From Maribellus comscasis (GTDB taxonomy: Bacteria > Bacteroidota > Bacteroidia > Bacteroidales > Prolixibacteraceae): a stretch of 64,000 nucleotides of DNA. The notes beneath the pieces are model-generated. The model did no database searches, was not told the DNA's origin, and saw only the letters and a program-made list of their open reading frames with translations. The translations under genes and the position numbers were made by a program. Each line of letters starts with the position of its first letter. Positions within the stretch are counted from its first letter, which is position 1. The stretch is from contig NZ_CP046401.1 in the NCBI RefSeq assembly GCF_009762775.1, forward strand, positions 7,390,001-7,454,000. Reading direction: 5' to 3'. Positions 1 through 10,035 of the stretch are shown here, in pieces.

Positions 1-228
1 CAAGTGAAAAATGAAGAGCAGTATGAAGCGCTTAGAGACAAAGGTTACAGCAAGCAAAAGGCTGCAAGAATAGCGAATACGCCCGATTCGGGCACAAAAG
101 GAGGAAGTGCCAGCAAATACGAGGACCGCACAAAAGCCGAACTCTATAAAAAGGCTAAACAGGTGGGAATTGCAGGGCGCAGCAAAATGAGTAAAAAAGA
201 ATTGATTGAAGCTCTGCGCAACAATTAG
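1..228 (+). CDS. Small basic Rho-N/SAP-like protein, 5' end outside window
   Basis: The frame is open from the window edge; the first in-frame start-like codon (GTG at 4) lies inside the conserved part, so the true start is probably upstream. The product is a lysine-rich protein of about 75-85 residues. Its middle reads GYSKQKAARIANTP and its C-terminal half (KAELYKKAKQVGI..SKMSKKELIEALR) resembles the Rho termination factor N-terminal/SAP-like helical fold. A closely similar full-length paralogue lies at 29363-29614, starting MPQKKTSSRIKNEKQYEAL, which shows about ten residues are missing here. Such proteins are usually found beside stress genes in Bacteroidota; the function is unknown. Confidence 0.75.
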   Translation, partial: QVKNEEQYEALRDKGYSKQKAARIANTPDSGTKGGSASKYEDRTKAELYKKAKQVGIAGRSKMSKKELIEALRNN

Positions 229-248
229 CTTTTGGAGCCAGGTTGCGC
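216..248 (+). terminator. Hairpin over the stop codon of the first gene
   Basis: GCGCAAC at 216-222 pairs perfectly with GTTGCGC at 242-248, followed by a T-rich stretch. It overlaps the end of the upstream gene and precedes a convergent gene, which fits a terminator. Confidence 0.5.
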
Positions 249-296
249 AATTTTGTTTGTTTGCCCGGCTTTAAAATATAGTCGATAATATTTCTT

Positions 297-1190
297 TTAC
301 GGAACGATTACTTCGAGCGATCGTGGTAGAATTTCCACATCAACTTGTAGCGGTTGACCAATTTTTTCCCCATCAATCTGGAGGCTTTGTTTCTTCTGAT
401 TTTTAATTTTTACCCGCTGGCATTTGTAGGTATCCACAAAGTCGAGCGTGTGAATTTTGCTGGTATAAAAAGGCACCAGCATTTCCAGAAAATGCATAAA
501 ATTTTGAGGCCTCATTACTACAATTTCAAAGTAGCCATCGTCGGGTTTTCCGAGCGGGTTAATAACAGCTCCGGTTCCAAACTTCGATGCATTGGCCAGC
601 ACAACCATAAAAGCCTCTTTACTTATATTTTTCCCATTGCAAACAATTTCAAACTTTGCAGGGGCAGCATTTCCAAAATTGTCGATAAACGATTTCGCAT
701 AGCTGAGTAAGCCCCGGGTTTCACCTTTTTCGTAGACATCAATAAGTTGGCCATTAAAGCCTAAGTCGCTTAAATGTAGCGAAATATGTTCCTTGTTAAT
801 TCTCAATACGTCGATACTTCTGGTTTTTCCGGCGAGAATAAGTTTTAGGCTTTCTTCCAGATCGGTAGGCAGATTTAATTCTGTAGCCATCCCGTTTGCC
901 GAACCCAAAGGCACAATTCCAATTTTAATTGGCGTGTGTAGTGCTGTTTGCGCAACAAGGTTACAAGTGCCGTCTCCGCCAATTGCCACAACCGTTGACG
1001 GGTTTATTTCGTCAATAATTTCTGAAATACTTTCCCGGTCATTTTTCCCGGTTGTGTAATAAAATTCTGTATCCACACTGTGTGGTTTCAGCAAGGCTTT
1101 AATTTCTTTTTCGAGGCTGATTTTGTCGTTATCTCCCGAAATTGGATTAATCACAAAAAGCATCTTTTTATTTGATTTTTTCTTTGGCAT
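297..1190 (-). CDS. Diacylglycerol kinase family lipid kinase (YegS/DagK type)
   Basis: A 297-residue protein, the usual length of the YegS/BmrU lipid kinase family. It shows the N-terminal LFVINPISG nucleotide-binding strand and the hallmark GGDGT motif (VVAIGGDGTCNL, about residue 70), followed by PLGSANGMATELNLP. The C-terminal half carries the beta-sandwich pattern ending in QIDGEKIGQPLQVDVEILP. Family knowledge suggests ATP-dependent phosphorylation of diacylglycerol or a related lipid at the inner membrane face. It is divergently arranged with the App1-like gene at 1245, so a lipid kinase and a lipid phosphatase share one intergenic region; joint control is an inference. Confidence 0.9.
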   Translation of the reverse strand: MPKKKSNKKMLFVINPISGDNDKISLEKEIKALLKPHSVDTEFYYTTGKNDRESISEIIDEINPSTVVAIGGDGTCNLVAQTALHTPIKIGIVPLGSANGMATELNLPTDLEESLKLILAGKTRSIDVLRINKEHISLHLSDLGFNGQLIDVYEKGETRGLLSYAKSFIDNFGNAAPAKFEIVCNGKNISKEAFMVVLANASKFGTGAVINPLGKPDDGYFEIVVMRPQNFMHFLEMLVPFYTSKIHTLDFVDTYKCQRVKIKNQKKQSLQIDGEKIGQPLQVDVEILPRSLEVIVP

Positions 1191-1244
1191 ATCTTGTGTA
1201 TTTATTCTCTTTGATAAACATAAATTTTGTACCGGAATTTGATA

Positions 1245-2378
1245 ATGACAGAAGATTTACAAACGCTTGATTATTTCGAACGGAAGAGTAAAGGTTTTTT
1301 CAGAAAACAGAAAGTGAGGATTAAACATAAGTTGGGCTGGCTTGGTGTTCCTGAAATAATCCCGTGCCGAGGTTTTGCTTCGTATGCAGCGGGCCAAGCT
1401 TTTATTGCCGGGGCTTTAACCGAAGATAAAGGCCTTGAAAAACTAGACGGGAAAAACACTTTGGGCGAAAATATTCTGGCTATGTTAAAACGTTATTCAG
1501 GCGATCAAATTCCCAGTGCGCGGGTAAAAGTAGAATTGAGTAATGCCACTAAAGAACTGGTGACCGAAGAAAACGGAATATTCAAAACCAAGTTACCTGT
1601 AAATTTTGTGCGGAAGAAAGAGAAAACAAGATGGCTTCATTACCATGCCGAATTAATGGACAAAACAGGGGTGGGGTCAGAAAAATACAGTGCACAAGGC
1701 GAAATTCTGGTGCCGGGAAGCGACGCAAGATTTGCAGTAATTTCTGATATTGATGATACAATTATGGTAAGTCATTCAACCCAAACTTTAAGCAAGTTAC
1801 GTTTGATACTTACGCACAATTCGCGTACAAGAAAACCCTTTCCCGGAGTTGAAGCTTTTTACTGTGCACTTCATCTCGGGGGTAATGGAAACGATGCTAA
1901 CCCGTTTTTTTATATATCGAGCAGCGAATGGAATTTATACGATTTGATCGATGATTTTTGTACCTTCAATAAATTCCCGAAAGGGGGTTTATTTGCTCCG
2001 CGAAATACCTCCGGGCATTTTAAATTTGTGGAAACAAGGTGGCGGAAACCACGAACATAAATTCGAGAAAATTGTAGGCTTATTTAAGATGTATCCGAAG
2101 TTGCCTTTTGTTTTGGTGGGCGACAACGGGCAGCACGACCCGGAAATATACGCGAGAATTGCGCAGATTTACCCGGAGCGAATCAAGGCGACTTACATCA
2201 GGACCGTGAAAAAAAGGAAAGACAAACGAATGAAAAAATAATTGCGGAGATGGAAAAGCTAAATGTGCAGATGGTTTTTTCTTCCGATACGATAAATGCA
2301 GCCCAACACGCGCAAAGCATAAATCTGATTGCTAATTCCTCGGTGGAAAGCATTATCAGAAATAGTTTTAAAGATTAG
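1245..2378 (+). pseudogene. App1-family phosphatidate phosphatase-like protein, two frameshifts
   Basis: Start chosen at ATG 1245 (MTEDLQ). The conserved catalytic segment (DUF2183/App1) is clear: ISDIDDTIMVSHS, a HAD-type DxDDT motif, then PFPGVEAFY and YISSSEWNLYD. The frame breaks at the G5 run 1983-1987, after which the expected continuation (LLREIPPGILNLWKQ..HKFEKI..FVLVGDNGQHDPEIY) is in another frame. It breaks again at the A7 run 2209-2215, where the C-terminus (NEKIIAEMEKLNVQMVF, stop 2376-2378) resumes in a third frame. One G fewer and one A more would restore a single protein of about 377 residues. Both lesions sit in homopolymers, so sequencing error is as likely as true decay. 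Predicted role: phosphatidate dephosphorylation. Confidence 0.8.
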
Positions 2379-2406
2379 TTTTGTGTTGATTGCCGAAGTT
2401 TTATTT

Positions 2407-5176
2407 ATGATCCGAAATACAGTTTACATATTTTTAATTGTGCTTGGCCTGCAAATGGTGAGCTTAGAAGTGCAGGCGCAGGAAAACTACGAAATCAGAA
2501 ACGTGAGTTTTAAAGGCAACAAGTCGCTCGAAAAAAGTTTTCTGATTGAGAAAATGGCAATTGATGAGGTTTCATTATTGCAAAAGTTTTTGACCACCGA
2601 CGAACCAACTTTGTACAGCCACGATTTAATTGAGATGGATCTGCAGCGCCTCAAAAGAACATACCAGGCCGAAGGTTTTGTGGATGTAAAAGTTAAACCT
2701 GATTCGTTAAAAACAAACGACAAAAAGAAAACAGTAAAGCTGAATTTCATCATCGAAAAAGGCGAGCCGTATAATGTGGATACGGTTATTTTGAGTTTAA
2801 ACGATGCCAACTCCGCAATTAAAATCGATTCGCTTTGGACAACTGCAGAGGCTTTAAGTTTGGAGGCCAGTGGAAATTACAATCTTCAGGGAAGTTCCGA
2901 TGTACAGTTATCTGCGGCATTCGATAGTATTCAGGCGTTTTCGGCCTACATTCCGTTAGACAGTGTGTACGGTGGCGGAATTGTAAAAGCACACCTTTGG
3001 GGAACGCAAGATTCACTTTTGATGACTGCAAATGTGGAGCTTAAAAACTCAGGATTTTCTGGCCTGTTAGCACAAAAACTGGTGGTAAATGGTAAGGGAC
3101 AATTTGTTCCCGGCGATACAACTTTCTCGGCACAGGCTGAAGTTGAGAAATTCCGTGCAAGCGAATTTGAGCTCGACAGCATTTCGGCTATGGCAAACTA
3201 TTTCACCGATTCTGTTTCGGTAAAAGCCAGAGTCTCGGGCGATCAGTTGCACACTGAAGTAAATTCACAAATTGCATTATCAGACACTTTAAAAATAGAG
3301 CTTTCGGAATGGACGCTCGATTATAAAAATCAGCATCTGGAACTTGTGCCATCTCCGGCGGTATTCGAACTCGATTCGCTGAATTATCGCGTTTCGAACC
3401 TGAAAATGGCTTCGGCAAATAACGATTCGGCGCAATATCTCAGGGCAGATGGTGTGATTTCGCGTTATGGCAACGAAGATTTTACACTCGAAATTGCCAA
3501 TGTTGATATTGGCGGAATCCTTGAAAGTGTTGGAATTAAAACGGATGTTTCGGGGAAAATAAACACCAATGCAACGATTCAGGGAACTACTGCTTCTCCC
3601 GATATTTCGGGTAATTTGTCGGTTGATGATGCGCTGTTTTATGGCTATCAGTTTTCCGATTTGGGTAGAAAGTTCAGCGTAAAAGACAGCCGCTTTAATT
3701 TCGAGGGAAAAATAACGCCGCTTGATAGTGGTACTTTCAATTTGGATGCAAATATTCCGGTAACTGCACGCTTCGACAGCCTTAGTTTTGGTGTTAATCC
3801 CAAGGACACTGTTAATGCGGAACTGCTGATTAATCGTTTTTCTTTGGCGGCCATTCAGTTTTTGCAGAAAGGCGACCAGGTGAAAGGATTTCTGGATGGA
3901 AAAATAAATGTTGGTGGTACTTTGGAAACGCCCAAACCTACCGGCAACCTGAAACTGAAAAATGCCTCGGTAGTTATTCCCGAATACGGAATTGATAACA
4001 ACGATATTATTTTCGATCTTAATTTTACTGAAGATGCAGCCCGGTTCGATTCATTTTACATCAGAACCCACGATGGCGATTTAAAGGCCAGCGGAACGGT
4101 TGATTTTAGTTCGGCTTTTTATCGGGGCGATATTAGTGAGTCGGAAATTGCGATTCATTTTAACAAATTCAATCCTTTTGATCACCGCCAGTTTAAAAGG
4201 GAAGGCCGGGAAAGTGGTTTTCGACGGAAAACTAAAAGTGCCTGAAGCCAATATTTATTTGCCTGCGGTTATGAATATGACGGGCCGTTTTACCGAGCCG
4301 GATATTCCAAAACCCGTGTTGGTTCGTGAGATTGAAAATTTTTCGAATCCTGTTGATACCGCAGCGCTTGTTTTAGATACTGTTTCTACAAGAGACACGG
4401 TTAATCTTCAATATCTCGATGGGCTTACTGGCCTGTTAACGGTTGAATTTCCGCAAAACACCTGGATTAAAAACAAAGATATGTTTGTTGAAATCTCAGG
4501 AGAATTGGAGGTGATTAAGAATGCTGAGTTTTTTGAGTTGTTTGGAAGTATTGATGTTGTGCGCGGTCAGTACGATATTTTAGGGAAAACCTTCAAAATT
4601 GATCAGGGAACGATAACTTTCCAGGGAGGTGAGGAGTTGATTCCACGTTTGAATATTCAGGCTACTTATTCGTTCCGAAATCCTGAAGAGGCCGAGCAGG
4701 CATTAACGTTAAATGTTACAGGAACCGCTAACGGACCCGAAATTAATTTTGCGTTGGATGGAAGCCAGGTGAGCGAAGGCGATGCTTTGTCGTATATTCT
4801 TTTTGGCAAGGGCATGAACGAACTGACCATCGATCAGCAGGAAAATGTTTCGGGGGCCGGACAATTGGCCGGATCGGCGGCAATGGCTGTACTTTCCTCA
4901 CAATTAACCAATTTGCTAGGAAATAGTTTGGATGTGGATTACATTGAAGTAAAAGGGAACGGCGATTTCGACAATGCCACAGTAGTGGTCGGAAAATACA
5001 TTACCAACAACCTGTTTGTAAGTTACCAGCAGCGTTTTGGTGAAACGAACGAAAAAGATGTGGGCAAATACGAGGTAAAACTGGAGTACGAATTATTTAA
5101 GTTCCTGTTTCTTCAGTTAAACAACTCATCAACAGATAGTGGCTTCGATGTTATTTTTAAGTTACAGTCAAATTAA
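2407..5176 (+). pseudogene. POTRA-TamB chimera, frameshifted near 4190
   Basis: Start chosen at ATG 2407, giving a signal peptide (MIRNTVYIFLIVLGLQMVSL..AQ). Residues about 25-135 look like POTRA repeats of the BamA/TamA type (YEIRNVSFKGNKSLEKSFL; LKRTYQAEGFVDVKV; FIIEKGEPYNVDTVI). From about residue 140 the sequence changes to AsmA/TamB-type beta repeats that run to the C-terminus (YILFGKGMNELT, DYIEVKGNGDFDNATVVVGKYITNNLFVSY is split over the usual TamB end). The frame is lost at about 4190-4200 and resumes with SLKGKAGKVVFDG. The combined product would be about 920 residues, well below the usual length of Bacteroidota TamB. POTRA and TamB are normally separate neighbouring genes, so this looks like a deletion fusion of tamA-like 5' and tamB 3' parts. 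Confidence 0.75.
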
Positions 5177-5307
5177 AAAAAAGGAATTATACAGGTTCTT
5201 TTTGGGAATTTTTATTTAGGAACAGAAAGTAGTTAAATGCCTAACTTTATAAAAAATTTGGAAGACTGATCAGCAGAAAATATTATTAGAAATGAATAAA
5301 TAAAAAA

Positions 5308-5341
5308 GAGGCATTTCGCTTAACGCTTAAAAAGATGCCTC
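5308..5341. terminator. Hairpin between convergent genes
   Basis: GAGGCAT at 5308-5314 pairs with ATGCCTC at 5335-5341, preceded by A-rich sequence. It lies between the convergent TamB-like and beta-barrel genes, the expected place for a bidirectional terminator. Confidence 0.45.
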
Positions 5342-5849
5342 AGTCTAATCGACAATATTTGGGTGACTTGTTAAAATGCAACCTTGATTCCTATTCCTGG
5401 ATCAGGTGAAAAGATAACCCCGCCTTCGCTAACAATTTCAAGAAATGGCTTTAAGTTTAAGTCAAAAGCTATAGGTACTTTTGGAATTTTATATTCAAGA
5501 CCGACAATTCCATCAATCCCAATTCCAAAATCCCCGTCATCAATATGATGAGGATGATCATACCACGCAACTCCACCCCTGCCATCAAAATTATCACCAT
5601 AGAAAGATACATGACCTCCTACACCATAAAACCAGTTAAAGCCTTGTTCATCAAAAGCATTCTGCTGTTTCTCCCATAACCCTGTCAGGCTCATTCCATG
5701 ATGCCAGAATCCAACAATACCTTCAATTACTGAGCTTCCATTATTCTTTTTTAGTGTTAATCCGGAAGTTCCTCCCGAGCGCAGTCCAACAGCAAAATCA
5801 TACTGTGCCATAGCAATGCCCGAACTAAATAAAATAAGCATGACATTGC

Positions 5850-7133
5850 TGTCCACTTAAAACAAGCTGAGGGACAGCTGGTTATATTTTAGTTCTTTGA
5901 CGTTCTTGTAATCTATGTTTATAAGTAGCTCATTGATAGAAGTTTTGTCCAGTAGCGACATTCCTAATATTTGTAATATTTCATAGGTTGAGCGTTCAAT
6001 TTTTAACTCTTTACCTACAATGGCAACTAAACAGTAAGCAATGATAGCTGAATAAATTTGTATCCTGACTGCGTTTTCAGACGTACCCCAGAATGCTTTT
6101 ATTTTCAGATGTTGTTTTATCCATTTAAAGAATAATTCAACCTGCCACCTGTTTTTGTATAAAAGCACGATCTCTTCGGCTGTTAAATCCATGTTGTTTG
6201 TCAAGTATACGAAGTATCGGTTACTTTCAGCATCATAGAACTTGATTCTCCGTAATTTATCAGGATAATCTTTTGAGACATAAAAACCAGACAGTTTTCC
6301 GATTTGGTCGCAAATCAGACCGGATTCTTTGTTGATTTTATTCGAGTACATCCTGTTAAATTTCAGATTTGTTTTTGCCCTTACTACAAAAAATGCAGAA
6401 AGTGCCTGTATTCGGTAAAGGCGCTCAAAATCAACATATCCACGGTCAAAAATGTAATATGCCCCTGTTTCGTATGGAATAACATCCATTACATTGACAT
6501 CGTGGACAGAAGCTGCCGTGATGTGGATAAACGCCGGTATTTGTGTGGTAATATCGTAAAGCGTGTGGAGCTTTATTCCTCCTTTTGTTTTACGAAAACT
6601 TGCCCACCAGAAAACGCTTAAACACAAGTCGATGGTTGAAGAATCGAACGCATAAATTTTTCCTTTGATTTCAAAATCATCGTTAGCAAGTTTTTTCCTG
6701 GCCAAGTCAATCATGTAATAAGCAAAATCTTAAAAGATTTTGTACTTGCGCTTTTCGTTAGCTTTTGCCAGGTTGCTCCTTGTTACTGATTTTCCAAAAC
6801 CAAGATGATAAGTCTTGTTTTGGTGAGCGGCAATGATAACAATCAAATCGCGCAAACTATCACGGTTGGTCGGTTGACCGAAAATCATACATAGTAACTG
6901 GTTCCAGCAGGTAAAGTGCCTAACATATTTATTGCCCAAATATTTGGTAACAAATTTATCGAATACCCTTTGTGGCAAAAAACTTATGAGTTGAGCGAAA
7001 ACGTATTTCCCGTTGTTCATGTGATTTTAAAAATCCCCGAACTTAACTGATTCAAATCGTCACGCTCAAAAAAGTTGCGTAAAGTATAGAATTACAATTG
7101 TTTCAAAGAACGTTATTTAATTTTTAGTGGACA
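5850..7133 (-). mobile_element. IS4-type insertion sequence, about 1.28 kb
   Basis: The ends are imperfect inverted repeats: TGTCCACTTAAAA at 5850 and, read inward on the other strand, TGTCCACTAAAAA from 7133. The element carries one transposase gene and lies inside a signal-peptide coding region. No clear target duplication could be read on the flanks. Confidence 0.8.
5857..7020 (-). pseudogene. IS4-family transposase with in-frame stop
   Basis: The N-terminal part (MNNGKYVFAQLISFLPQRVF, a DUF4372-type start) and the DDE part (FDSSTIDLCLSVFWWASFRK; ITAASVHDVNVMDVIPYE; YIFDRGYVDFERLY; YKNRWQVELFFKWIKQHLKIK, the YREK-type signature region) are in the same frame, separated only by a TAA at 6730-6732. 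The local context YKIF-stop-DFAYYMIDLARKK suggests a GAA to TAA change. The fragments are 96 and 285 residues and together match the usual length of about 390. Confidence 0.85.
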
Positions 7134-7173
7134 CTAATGTAAACATGATTAAAATAAGTTTTCTTGCATTCAT

Positions 7174-7495
7174 AATATTCAATATTAAAATTTACAGTTC
7201 TCTATACCAATTAGTGTTACTCTAAATATTAGTTATATGTTCAAGTTTTTGTTTGTCAGCTGTTTATACTCATGAGGTATTATTGTTTACATGAAGCAAT
7301 TGTAGACTTTAAACCTCATTGTGTGGATATAATTGTGCATAATTCAGAACTGGAATAAATACTTCTATATTTTATAATTATTCCTTACTTTTTTGATAAT
7401 CAGTGGTGTGTTATGGTTTATTGACGCCTGTATAATACAACTGGCACAATTATTCGATTACAAAAGCCGAAATCAAATAATAAAAATTGAAAAAT
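7174..7495. other. Intergenic, AT-rich
   Basis: No reading frame or strong dyad seen. It must hold the promoters of the divergent beta-barrel gene and the OmpA-like gene; no box could be assigned with confidence. Confidence 0.4.
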
Positions 7496-8161
7496 ATGAA
7501 AACAAAAAATTTTAGAAGCAAGGGAATACTGCTCGTGTTGATGGCAATAATAATGGTTCTAGCTTCGTGTAATACCACTAAAACATTAAAAGGAGGAGCA
7601 ATCGGTACTGGTGCTGGAGGTGTTATCGGTGGTTTAATCGGCTCAAAATCTGATAATACAGCAAAAGGAGCGATATTGGGAGCAGTAATTGGTGGTTCGG
7701 CAGGTGCATTAATTGGTAACTACATGGATAAACAGGCCGAAGAACTTCAGAAAGATCTTGAAAACGCAAAAGTTGAACGAATTGGAGAAGGTATCAAAAT
7801 CACCTTTGATTCAGGGATTCTTTTTGGTTTCGATTCATCTGAACTTACTTATACATCAAAAGAAAATATTGCCGCATTGGCAAAAACGTTGAAGAAATAC
7901 GAAGATACCGAAATTCTGATCGATGGGCATACTGACAATAAAGGTTCAGAGAGTTACAATCAGTAACTTTCTGAAAGAAGATCTGATTCAGTTTCTGAAG
8001 AACTTAAAATGCACGGAGTAGCATATTCAAGAATCTCAGAAGTAGGTTATGGCGAAGAAATGCCAGTTGCTGATAATTCAATTGAAGAAGGTAGAAGCCA
8101 AAACAGACGTGTAGAGGTTGCCATTTTTGCGAATAAAAAACTCAAAATTTTAGAAAAATGA
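7496..8161 (+). pseudogene. OmpA-family lipoprotein with glycine-zipper, in-frame stop
   Basis: Start ATG 7496 (a TTG nine bases upstream is in frame). Signal peptide with lipobox (MVLASC), then a glycine-zipper segment (GGAIGTGAGGVIGGLIGSK..GAILGAVIGGSAGALIGNYMD), then an OmpA peptidoglycan-binding domain (ILFGFDSSELTYTSKENIAAL; ILIDGHTDNKGSESYNQ). A TAA at 7964-7966 interrupts the domain, but the same frame continues with LSERRSDSVSEELKMHGV and SQNRRVEVAIFANKK to TGA 8159-8161. The context fits CAA or AAA changed to TAA. Without the stop it would be a 221-residue YiaD-like protein. Its stop overlaps the next start (ATGA), so the two genes were translationally coupled. Confidence 0.85.
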
Positions 8162-8784
8162 AAAGGATAGTATTGATCGCGATTTTAACGCTTAGTTTCG
8201 GAACTTTGGTCTACGCACAAAATAGCGCAAAAGGGATTAAAGGTGGGCTTAATTTTTCCAGTCTTTCAACAGATGGAAACGACGATAAAAATCTTAAAAT
8301 GGGCTTCCATGCCGGAGTATTTACCAAAATTCCTTTTAGTGAATCCTTCGCAGTACAGCCGGAACTTCTTTACTCGGGAAAAGGAATTAAGCTGAATTAT
8401 GATGAAAATGCATTTGCGGATGGAGAAACAAAATTCAATCTGAATTACATTGATGTGCCGGTAAAATTGGTTTTCAATTTATCAGAAGATTTCGAATTTC
8501 AGTTTGGTCCGTATGTGAGTTACCTGATTAACGCAAATACAGATACCGATGCCGAATTTTTCGGGGGAGAATATAATTCGAGCGATGAAATGGACGGGGA
8601 TCATTTTAATACAATTGACTACGGTTTAACTGCTGGTTTGGGCTTCGATCTCGACCCAATGATTTTCGGATTGAATTATAACCTTGGGTTGAACCCGGTA
8701 GCAAAAGACGATGATATCTCGCACGATTTGTTGGGCGATGCCAAAAACATGGTTATTCAGGTTTATGTGGGCTTAAAGTTTTAG
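8158..8784 (+). CDS. Outer-membrane beta-barrel protein (PorT-like)
   Basis: A 208-residue protein with a clear signal peptide (MKRIVLIAILTLSFGTLVYAQ) and the pattern of the outer membrane beta-barrel family: IKGGLNFSSLS, GFHAGVFTKIPFSESFAVQPELLYSGKG split over strands, YIDVPVKLVF, FQFGPYVSYLIN and a terminal aromatic strand ending VGLKF. It overlaps the end of the OmpA-like gene by four bases and is followed by a second OmpA-like lipoprotein, suggesting an envelope operon. The substrate is unknown. Confidence 0.8.
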   Translation: MKRIVLIAILTLSFGTLVYAQNSAKGIKGGLNFSSLSTDGNDDKNLKMGFHAGVFTKIPFSESFAVQPELLYSGKGIKLNYDENAFADGETKFNLNYIDVPVKLVFNLSEDFEFQFGPYVSYLINANTDTDAEFFGGEYNSSDEMDGDHFNTIDYGLTAGLGFDLDPMIFGLNYNLGLNPVAKDDDISHDLLGDAKNMVIQVYVGLKF

Positions 8785-8836
8785 CGAAAGCCCCAAAGTC
8801 AACAATTAAAATTAATTCACAAAAAAAAATTGAATC

Positions 8837-9724
8837 ATGAAAATTAAAATCAAATATATATTTATTGTTCTGTTTGCATTCGGAATAACATCTTGCGTAA
8901 CAACAAAAAAATACACAGCTATGCAGGATCAGCTCGAGCGCGATCTTGCTGCAAAGAACCAGCAGTTGGAAGAATGTAACGATAATTTGAACGACTACAT
9001 TAAACAGTTGTCGCAGAATAAAATAACATTAAACCTTAGGGAAGAACAAATTGCCGATTTAAAAGAGCAGCGCGATAAACAACTTACACAGGTTGGCGAC
9101 CTTGCCGTGTTGTCACAGTCGGCTAACGAAAATATAAAAGAAACACTTAGCCAGATGGAAAAGAAAGACCGTTACATCCGCTTTTTGCAGGAAGCCAGGT
9201 CGAAAGCCGATTCAATTAACCTAGCACTTGCAATTAACCTGAAAAGTGTTTTAGCCAAAGGAATTGAAGATAAAGATGTTGAAATTAAGGTAGATAAAAC
9301 CGTGGTGTTTATCAATCTTTCTGACAGCATGTTGTATAAAAGCGGAAGCTTTGAGCTGACTTCGAGAGCACACGAAGTACTGGAGAAAATTGCGCGTATC
9401 GTAAAATCAAGACCTGAATTTGAGGTGATGGTTGAAGGATACACCGATAACGATCCGATTAGCAATTCGTGTATACAGGATAACTGGGATTTAAGTGTGA
9501 AACGTGCTACTTCGGTAGTAAGGGTTTTACAACAGGATTACGATGTTGATCCGAACCGTTTGATTGCCGCCGGACGAGGCGAATACAATACCCTGGCTAG
9601 CAATGATACCGAAAAAGGAAAATCAATCAATCGCAGAACAAGGATCGTAATTCTTCCAAAACTTAACCAGTTCTACGACTTGTTAGATCCGAAAATAGCT
9701 TCTAAACCAAAAGATGTACAATAG
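8837..9724 (+). CDS. OmpA-family lipoprotein with coiled coil
   Basis: 295 residues. Lipoprotein signal (MKIKIKYIFIVLFAFGITSC, Cys as lipidation site), then a coiled coil about residues 30-120 rich in Q, E, K and L, then an OmpA domain about 140-275 (VFINLSDSMLYKSGSFELTS; VMVEGYTDNDPIS; WDLSVKRATSVVRVL; RLIAAGRGEY; NRRTRIVILP). It is expected to anchor in the outer membrane and bind peptidoglycan. It follows the beta-barrel gene by 52 bases in the same direction and is intact, unlike the OmpA gene two positions upstream. Confidence 0.9.
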   Translation: MKIKIKYIFIVLFAFGITSCVTTKKYTAMQDQLERDLAAKNQQLEECNDNLNDYIKQLSQNKITLNLREEQIADLKEQRDKQLTQVGDLAVLSQSANENIKETLSQMEKKDRYIRFLQEARSKADSINLALAINLKSVLAKGIEDKDVEIKVDKTVVFINLSDSMLYKSGSFELTSRAHEVLEKIARIVKSRPEFEVMVEGYTDNDPISNSCIQDNWDLSVKRATSVVRVLQQDYDVDPNRLIAAGRGEYNTLASNDTEKGKSINRRTRIVILPKLNQFYDLLDPKIASKPKDVQ

Positions 9725-9867
9725 AATGCCAAAGATATTTAGCCTGGATTAATTCATTCATTTGGAAGCTTTGCGCGAAAAATTTTAAAGCCTTTCGCGT
9801 GAAGCTAACTCCAGAACCAATCCGGGAATGGAAGTAAAGAAAAATACAAACTATAAAATTCAAAGTC

Positions 9868-10035
9868 ATGTTACGTTTAGCCATAGTTTTTCTAATAATT
9901 GCACTGGTTGCAGCATTATTCGGGTTTGGTGGAATAGCCGCCGGAGCAGCCGCAATTGCCAAAATAGTTTTTTTTATTGCCATCATTCTTTTACTATTAT
10001 CTGTAATTGCAGGAGGATTTAGGGGATTCAAGTAA
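9868..10035 (+). CDS. DUF1328 (YtjA-type) small membrane protein
   Basis: A 55-residue reading frame from ATG 9868: [20 protein letters not shown] followed by [15 protein letters not shown] and a second hydrophobic segment, ending GGFRGFK. This is the two-helix pattern of the DUF1328 family, which is common in stress-linked genomic settings. The function is unknown. It is shorter than the usual ORF cut-off. Confidence 0.85.
   Translation: MLRLAIVFLIIALVAALFGFGGIAAGAAAIAKIVFFIAIILLLLSVIAGGFRGFK

Larger units (their letters stand above)
5371..7173 (-). pseudogene. Outer-membrane beta-barrel-like protein split by IS4-type insertion
   Basis: The gene starts at ATG 7173 (MNARKLILIMFTL), is cut at 7134, and resumes after the IS at 5849 as VMLILFSSGIAMAQYDFAVGLRSGG. 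The two parts together form one signal peptide cut after AMAQ, followed by a glycine- and aromatic-rich barrel-like protein of about 150 residues ending KVAF (stop at 5371). The insertion therefore sits inside the signal peptide coding region. A chimeric frame beginning with GTG in the IS end (MDSNVMLIL) could still give a short signal-like N-terminus. The family is not recognised beyond a small outer-membrane barrel. Confidence 0.7.

Noticed and set aside
354..710. Plus-strand frame inside the lipid kinase gene
   Set aside because: Antisense to a clear family member with no own motif.
5840..7145. Target-site duplication of the IS4-type element
   Set aside because: The flanks do not share an exact direct repeat that I could read.
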